Assembly (NCBI GenBank): GCA_033675265.1
Contig: JAUJYZ010000761.1
Location: 52,501 to 116,500 of the forward strand
Length of the DNA stretch: 64,000 nucleotides
From: Actinostola sp. cb2023
Lineage: Eukaryota; Cnidaria; Anthozoa; Actiniaria; Actinostolidae
Direction of reading: 5' to 3'
Shown here: one piece after another, positions 57,696 to 64,000 of the stretch
How positions within the stretch are numbered: position 1 is the stretch's first letter
Layout of the letters: every line of letters starts with the position of its first letter
Notes under the pieces: generated by a model
Database searches by the model: none
Told to the model about the DNA's origin: nothing
What the model saw: the letters and a program-made list of their open reading frames with translations, nothing else
Translations under genes and position numbers: made by a program

Positions 57696-58425
57696 ACATT
57701 TCTCCGGTACGTGGCCCCACATGATTTGCTACAATTAGAGTACTACTAAATTAAAAATGCATAATAACATTGAATAACATCTGGTACGTACATATACCTC
57801 ATTAACATTTTCTGTATCGCCAAAGTCAACGTGGGCGGCTACGTAGAATTCTTTGCACCTGTTCCAAATCAGCCTTCATCTTTTACCGGAATAAATATCG
57901 GGGAATGCACAACTCTAGTTGCAGAGTCACGTAATCTTGGTGTCGCCAAGAACTTATGTCATGGTCACACAGTACCAACATCTGTAAAAGTGCTTTCTTT
58001 GCAATCACAGATATATTGGCAGAATAAGGTATAATTACCCGCGTACTGAAATAGTACACAGCACAGGGGCAGGGGGGTAAGTTGATCCCCCTTGAATTTT
58101 GGTTTATGTTCGGCCCTGGTTACGGTAGTCATGGTAGCGCTATTCGCCTTCAAATGAATGGGAGACTGGGTGCGAATAGCGACTGCAGAGCATCTATGGA
58201 AACTATTTACACATGGCGTGCTGGTTTAACCTGCAGGAACACAGCAGTTGAAATGATCTAGAGTACATTCAATATGGCGGACCTGTCAATCCAAGCAATC
58301 CGTATATGCTTTGCGGTAACGATTCGAACCCAGTCTTCCACTGGGTTGTTTTATTAAGTACGTCTGTTGAATTTCGTTTAAATGTTATTACTCAAACGTT
58401 TATTGACGTTATTTAAAAAAATCAT
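57696..58425. other. Intergenic, no gene recognised
   Basis: Two 60-70-codon frames near 57831 and 57965 show no family features and I do not accept them. TCAATATGGCGGAC (about 58268) resembles a YY1-type promoter motif. Confidence 0.35.
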
Positions 58426-58427
58426 TT

Positions 58428-59356
58428 ATAAAGGAAGAAAGGAAGAATGGAGGAAAGGAAGAAAGGAGGAAAGGAAGAAAGGAGGAAAGGAAAGGAGGAA
58501 AGAAAGGAAAGGAAGAAAGGAGGAAAGGAAAGGAAAGGAAAGGAAAGGGAAAGGAAAGAAAGGAAGGAAAAGAAAGGAGGAAAGGAAGGAAAAGGAAAAG
58601 AAAGGAGGAAAGGAAGAAAGGAGGAAAGGAAGAAAGGAGGAAAGGAAGAAAGGAGGAAAGGAAGAAAGGAGGAAAGGAAGAAAGGAGGAAAGGAAGAAAG
58701 GAGGAAAGGAAGAAAGGAGGAAAGGAAGAAAGGAGGGAAGAAAGGAAAGGAAGGCAAGGCGGAAAAGAAAGGAGGCAAGGAGGAAAGGAAGAAAGGAGGA
58801 AAGGAAGAAAGGAAGAAAGGAAAGGAGAAAAGGAAGAAGAAAGGAAAGAAAAAGGAAGAAAGGAGGAAGAAAGGAGGAAAGGAGGAAAGAGGAAAGAGGA
58901 AGGAGGAAAGGAAAGAAAAGAGAAAGGAAGAAAGGAGGAAAGAAAGGAAAGAAAGGAGAAAAGGAAAAGAAAGGAAAGGAAAGGAAAAGGAAGAAGGAGG
59001 AGGAGGAAGGAAGAAAGGAGGAAGGAAGGAAAGGAGGCAAGGAAGAAAGGAAAGGAGGAAAGGAAGAAAAAGGAAAGGAAGGAAAGGAGGAAAGGAAAAG
59101 AAAGGAGGAAAGAAAAGAGAAAGAAAGGAAGAAAGGAGGAAAGGAGGAAAGAAGGAAAGGAAAGAAAGGAGGAAAAGGAAAAGAAGAAAGAAAGGAAAGG
59201 GAAAAAGGAAAGGGAAAGGAAAGAAGAAAAGAAAAAGAAGAAAAAGAAAAAGGAGGAAAGGAGGAAAGGAGGAAAGGAAGGAAAGGAAAAGAAAGGGAAA
59301 GGAAGAAGGAGGAAAGGAAAGGAGGAAAGGAAAAGGAAAGAAAGAAAGAAAGAAGA
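58428..59356 (+). repeat. Polypurine GGAAAGGAAGAAA tract, left block
   Basis: Over 900 bp almost wholly A and G on the plus strand, built from GGAGGAAAGGAAGAAA variants. The 200-458-codon frames on both strands are low-complexity artefacts. Confidence 0.95.
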
Positions 59357-59389
59357 ATGAATGAATATGCCTAGTAGTTGTTAGTAAAT

Positions 59390-59763
59390 CGGCAGGAGAA
59401 AGGAGGAAAGAAGGAAGAGGAAAGGAAGAAAGGAAGAAAGGAGGCAAGAGGAAAGGAAGAAAGGAGGAAAGGAAGAAAGGAGGAAAGGAAGAAAGAAGGA
59501 GGAAGGAGGAAGGAAGAAAGGAGGAAAGGAAGAAAGGAGGAAAGGAAGAAAGGAGGAAGGAAAGGAAGGAGGAAAGGAAGAAAGGAGGAAGGAAGAAAGG
59601 AGGAAAGGAAGAAAGGAGGAAAGGAAGAAAGGAGGAAAGGAGAAAAGGAAAAGAAAGGGAAAAGAAAGGAAAGGAGGAAGGAAGAAAGGAGGAAAGGAAG
59701 AAAGGAGGAAAGGAAGAAAGGAGGAAAGGAAGAAAGGAGGAAGAAGAAAGAAGAAAAGGAAGA
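59390..59763 (+). repeat. Polypurine tract, right block
   Basis: The same GGAGGAAAGGAAGAAA-type repeat, separated from the left block by about 33 bp of mixed sequence. Confidence 0.95.
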
Positions 59764-60940
59764 TACCAGTTGTTGAATGGGCCACCCTGTGGAAACAAAG
59801 TTTATTTATTACTTTCTTTACTAAATGAATGAAAATTAAACATGCTAAAAATAAACACGACAATTAGATTCTGAAAAAACTTACATTTCTTATACGTGCA
59901 GTTGTTCATTGCATGTCAGCGATAGACAAAACAATACAGGTATCAAACCACACTACCGCTTTGAGTTCATCAATATTTTTTAATTATTTTTTGTTAAACT
60001 GAAAAATGTGTTCGAATATCGATCGTTTTCAGTCCCACAAGACAACTTAGTGCGACGCGTTGAGACAACCTTCAGTGTCTACAAGCTCGCGGATCCAGAA
60101 AAAAATGTGACCGTTTTCCGAACCGGCCATTATGGTACCTTTAAACAAGTTTTTTATGAATATTATTACTGCTACTTTGAAAATTAATTTTGACCGTTTT
60201 CCCGAAAATGGTGTAAACCTGTCTGGGTTGAGGTCAGGTACGTTGAACTAGAGTTTTCGCCTAATTGAATATAATTCCGCATGGCTTTAGATCGAAAATA
60301 CATACGTTTTTGGAAGAAATATATATATTTTTTTAATATTAGATTCTGAATTCATTGTTCAGTTAAGCTGTTTTCGTTTCAATGGATTTGCGTTGTGTTT
60401 GAGAAACGACACGCCAACTCTGTTTAATGGGTTATGGCGTCAACACAGCAAGGCAGATCTAGACAAATAAGTATATTAATTATAATACCGCCTTGTTGTT
60501 CTGCAAAAGTGTTTTACTGTGTTATTGAAACCACTATTGAAATAATAACATCGATATACATCAACATCATCAGCGCGGTCACAGCATGATTTTCCCGTGT
60601 TTTTTCTTCAATAACTCAACCTCAGACCGCTGGGGCCTGTTTCTCGAAAGCCCCGTAAACTTTTCGTGCCCGAAAAGACATCGTATCCCAGAAATCTGAG
60701 ACACTTACTCAACAAAGCTGTTCTTTTGACATGTTTTTAATATAAACAAACTTTCCCTTCATGCAAAGTTTCATGTCTGGAAACTGCTTTGTTTTGAAGA
60801 TATAGATGTTTAAATAAACCCTTTATTCATTCGAGAAATGGGCCACTGGTTCGATTGGACTAAAACTGGAGCAAACACTCTCCGCGGGTTGACTCGTACT
60901 GCTCTATAGATTCCCACAGTAGAATCAGTTTTTGTCAACA
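59764..60940. other. Intergenic, no gene recognised
   Basis: AT-rich, with no clear exon or RNA gene. A 50-codon frame at about 60032-60190 was considered and rejected. Confidence 0.4.
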
Positions 60941-60941
60941 T

Positions 60942-61100
60942 TAAAGCCGCATCTACACGAGCAACTTTTCCTTGACAAGTTTTCCTTGACAAGTTTTCCT
61001 TGACAAGGAAGACTTGCTCGTGTAGACGACAAAAACATCACCAACTTTTCCTTGTCAAGGAAAACGTCAAGGAAAATTTGTTCGTGTAGATGCGGCTTTA
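60942..61100. mobile_element. MITE-like element, about 159 bp
   Basis: TAAAGCCGCATCTACACGAG at the left pairs with TCGTGTAGATGCGGCTTTA at the right. Inside, TTTTCCTTGACAAG is repeated three times and appears reversed (CTTGTCAAGGAAAA) in the right half. Confidence 0.85.
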
Positions 61101-61461
61101 TTGTAGTCCAAACATATGTTCCTCAAACATGCTATATATTTCTCATGATACGCCAGGCTATAGCCTGCTTGAAATTGTATTTGATCTGAAAAGCTATCTA
61201 TCTGCCCGCAACACTCTGCATGCCTCCGAATTTTGGTAAATCGTCTTTGTTACTTGAAAACAGTCATTCATCATTTGCGACTTATCGGTTCTTGCCATGA
61301 GGTAGAAACCATGCTCTCGTGGCAAAGCCTTAAGTACTGTCATTTCGCGATGGATCCTTGCCGCTTTGGTAGATGCTTTCCCTACATTAGCCGTGTTGTC
61401 GTAACAGCAACCATGTGCGAGCCAACACAACCAGGCCCTAAAGCCAATACGTTTTGACACT

Positions 61462-61878
61462 CTATCGTATGCCGCTCGATACTCCATCGTATGCTGCTCG
61501 ACACCCATCGTATGCTGCTCGATACCCATCGTATGCTGCTCGATACTCCATCGTATGCTGCTCGACACCCATCGTATGCTGCTCGATACCCATCGTATGC
61601 TGCTCGACACCCATCGTATGCATGCCGCTCGACACCCATCGTATGCTGCTCGATACTCCATCGTATGCTGCTCGACACCCATCGTATGCTGCTCGATACC
61701 CATCGTATGCTGCTCGACACCCATCGTATGCATGCCGCTCGACACCCATCGTATGCTGCTCGATACTCCATCGTATGCCGCTCGACACCCATCGTATACT
61801 GCTCGACACCCATCGTACGCCGCTCGATACTCCATCGTATGCCGCTCGATACTCCATCGTATACTGCTCGACATCCAT
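61462..61878 (+). repeat. 21/22-bp CATCGTATGCTGCTCGA repeat
   Basis: About 19 units of CATCGTATGCTGCTCGA followed by TACC, CACC or TACTC. Units of 21 and 22 bp alternate in an ordered pattern, with a larger block (about 120 bp) repeated. Five overlapping frames on both strands are artefacts. Confidence 0.95.
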
Positions 61879-62714
61879 TGTCGTTACTAATCATCTGCAG
61901 TGGCTTTGATTGTGGCCGGTGACAAGAGCTGGAATCCCGAAGTGACTGAAACCCTTCGTTCTGAAGTGGCCATGCATGTTGGTGCCCGATAACAAAGCAG
62001 ATCTCGTTAGCTTCTCTTGGTTGTATACCACCAACGTGCCACCGATACTTTTTATTGATTGCAAAGCAGCAATAGTTACTGAAGAGTTTTGACTACGTGA
62101 TGGAGTCACACTTTGCCTTGCTCATCATCCAGTAGTTGAGAGAACGTATCGATGTTAACACTGCTCTCTTCAACCGTCTATCGAGAATAGTGTACACTAG
62201 AGGGCTGATTGGCGCATTCGAATACCCCAACCATTTGGCAGTCAAGGCGACGTTATAGTCGATCGTTGGGTTGAAAAACTGTAGCAAAGACTAATCACAA
62301 AGAATGGTAACCATGACGACAGAAACGTGCCGGTTACTATGGCGACAGTTCTGCTGCCTCTGAAGTTCCTCTGGAACTTTGCATCCCATTCAAGGGATCG
62401 TAAAATTTGAACTCTTTCAGTTTGTTTGATGTATTTGGATGTGTACGTTGCATGAGATGAATGTTTCAGGTATTTGGCGAGAAGGAACATTCGTCCATAG
62501 GCCAAACCAAGCACCGTGAAGGGAACGACGAAACTAACCACAAACACGAACAGGGAGTAACCTGACATGACAAACATATACACAATGCAATTAGTCGGAT
62601 TGTCTCTTACTTTGAGGGCATTACTTATTATAGGCTTAATTCGTCCGTCGAACTTTAATTTATATGGGCTGTTGTAGATCAAACAATCCATTGTACCTAA
62701 TGCATTGGGGATAA

Positions 62715-63035
62715 AGATCATCATCAGTCTTCATCATCATAAGTCATCATTGGTCATCGTTATCATCATGCGGCCATCATCATCATCATCATCATCACCA
62801 TTCTTCATCATCATCAATCATCGTTATCATCACCAGTCATCATCATCATCAGTCATCGTTATCATCATGCGGCCATCATCATCATCACCACCATTCTTCA
62901 TCATCATCAGTCATCATCATCATCACCAGTCATCATCATCATCACCAGTCATCATCATCATCATCATCATCGTTATCATCATCAGTCATCATAAATCATC
63001 ATCAGTCATCATCACCATCGTCGCCATTATTATAT
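62715..63035 (+). repeat. (CAT)n-type repeat in the GPCR intron
   Basis: Imperfect CATCATCAT with CGTTATCATC and CACCAGTCATC variants, starting about 20 bp from the acceptor of GPCR exon 2. Confidence 0.9.
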
Positions 63036-63089
63036 TCAATTACATTGTTTATCTAATGTGAATGTAAACATAGAGTCGAAGCCCTGTTA

Positions 63090-63256
63090 GCAGCTGCTTA
63101 ATAGATGTAATGGAGGATTTACACACTAAAATACCAGTTAACCGCGCAGTGGTCGCTTAATAGGGGTTCGACAGCTGCTTAATAGATATAATGGAGGACT
63201 TACACACACTAAAATACCAGTTAACCGCGCAGTGGTCGCTTAATAGGGGTTCGACA
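63090..63256 (+). repeat. Tandem duplication, about 81 bp
   Basis: Two copies of a block with AGCTGCTTAATAGAT, CCAGTTAACCGCGCAGTGG and CGCTTAATAGGGGTTCGACA, inside the GPCR intron. Confidence 0.9.
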
Positions 63257-64000
63257 GTAGCTATGGCATTAATAATTACTTTGTCTTCGAGGCATTGTTA
63301 CAAACTTCATTGATGCGACAACGATGCTGTATATCCAGATAGAAGTCACGATGTAAACACATCGTCTTACTGTCAGCACTACCATCCAGTCAAGGGGGTG
63401 AGTAACAGTCAGCCAACGAACAACACTGATTGCTGTTAAGCTCAATATCGATGCCACGCCACCAACAATGTCAACAAAGAGGAAAAACTGCATGGAGTGT
63501 CCTAGCATTGCAATCAGATCATCGATGGAGTACAGCTCCAACATAATCCACCAGGGCATACTGAACACCCCGATCAAGCAGTTAGCAAAGCACAGGTTTA
63601 AAATAAAGACGTACGAAGCGTTGAAGGTTCGTTTTCTCTTGATGAGAGTCAAACAGACCAACGTGTTGAAGAAGAGAGTTGAGACCATGAGAACAGTAGT
63701 GAAACTGATTCCAATGCATCGCTCGGCTATAGTGGTATGGTATCGTTGAGATGGCGAAGTTTGAAGGCTGTCGTTAGTGGTGGTGGTGGTGGTACGATTG
63801 ACCACGAGCATTCTTGTGTCGTCTATTCTTCTGTCTCTAAAAGTACACAACAGATTTAAAATGCAGCAACGAACGATGGACATACAATGTCTGCAATTCG
63901 CTCGCTCATCGATAAACGATGGCACTTGAATTTCAAGCTATCTATCAATTATAATGCATACTCAGTCGTAAAATCTTCACTCTCCGCCACACATCAACAT

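Larger units (their letters stand above)
62093..63811 (-). pseudogene. Rhodopsin-class GPCR, two exons, one frameshift before TM7
   Basis: Exon 1 runs 63811-63280 (ATG at 63811; acceptor-like TTTTAG above 63836 implies an upstream 5'UTR exon). Exon 2 runs 62696-62093. The junction uses donor GTAATT and acceptor CATTAG and restores frame (phase 1). An N-terminus with N-R-T and a Thr run leads to TM1 (F-N-T-L-V-C), TM2 (N-L-C-F-A-N-C), TM3 ending V-V-R-W (in place of D-R-Y), TM4, TM5 (V-P-F-T-V-L-G-L-A-Y), TM6 (S-S-W-L-P-F-F-V) and TM7 (S-N-A-P-I-S-P-L-V-Y, in place of N-P-x-x-Y). Between TM6 and TM7, near 62280-62292, one base appears to be missing. That makes the copy non-functional unless it is a sequencing error. 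The ligand is unknown. Confidence 0.65.

Noticed and set aside
58382..59863. Lys/Glu/Arg-rich (plus) and Phe/Leu/Ser-rich (minus) frames up to 458 codons
   Set aside because: Low-complexity translations of the polypurine tracts. Frames are open on both strands and no splice context supports them.
60032..60190. Possible 50-codon exon after TCGTTTTCAG
   Set aside because: The composition is fair (V-E-T-T-F-S-V-Y-K-L), but there is no ATG, neighbouring exon or family match. The nearby CGTTTTC repeats suggest chance.
61194..61909. Five overlapping frames up to 226 codons
   Set aside because: All follow the 21/22-bp CATCGTATGCTGCTCGA repeat; none has family features outside it.

Overview
This is animal (metazoan) nuclear DNA. 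Genes are split by many short GT-AG introns. The recognisable proteins are a RING/TRAF-zinc-finger E3 ligase, a FAF/UBXD8-like UAS protein, rhodopsin-class GPCRs and an SLC22 transporter. Non-coding space is packed with satellites, foldback elements and DNA transposons. The mix suggests an early-branching invertebrate such as a sponge or cnidarian, but I cannot fix the lineage. Nothing bacterial or viral was recognised.

Layout. 0.36-0.84 kb: an internal exon of a RING/TRAF-type gene on the minus strand. 2.67-27.41 kb: one 26-exon plus-strand gene that I assembled from splice sites and reading phase. Its predicted product is about 1,066 residues. It has an N-terminal module, an acidic linker, a Ser/Thr/Pro-rich segment built from 11 tandem copies of one phase-1 mini-exon, a thioredoxin-like UAS region, and a last exon encoding a charged Lys/Glu/Ala/Asp helix. 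Its introns hold two transposon-like elements at 3.5-5.5 kb, a CAT-type minisatellite at 11.2-12.9 kb, a 7 kb higher-order satellite at 14.4-21.6 kb and a 4.4 kb element at 21.8-26.3 kb.

28.2-38.8 kb is a repeat desert: GAATG-type and CTCGATCT-type repeats, G-runs, a 17-bp satellite, and a 13-bp satellite split in two by a 2.6 kb transposon-like insertion. At 38.8-45.2 kb a damaged GPCR (minus) and an SLC22 transporter (plus) are divergent. Between them lies an array of CCAAT boxes at about 30-bp spacing.

45.9-61.9 kb is mostly mobile DNA: a 1.49 kb transposon with about 210-bp inverted ends and a small HTH-like protein, a LINE tail, many small inverted-repeat elements, a 1.8 kb MULE-like element carrying a perfect 66-bp-arm palindrome, and large purine tracts. 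62.1-63.8 kb holds a second minus-strand GPCR with all seven helices recognisable but one frameshift. Both GPCRs break at the same point after helix 4, so they are probably related copies.

All exon joins are inferred from splice motifs and frame. No transcript or database evidence was available, and family names come from remembered motifs.
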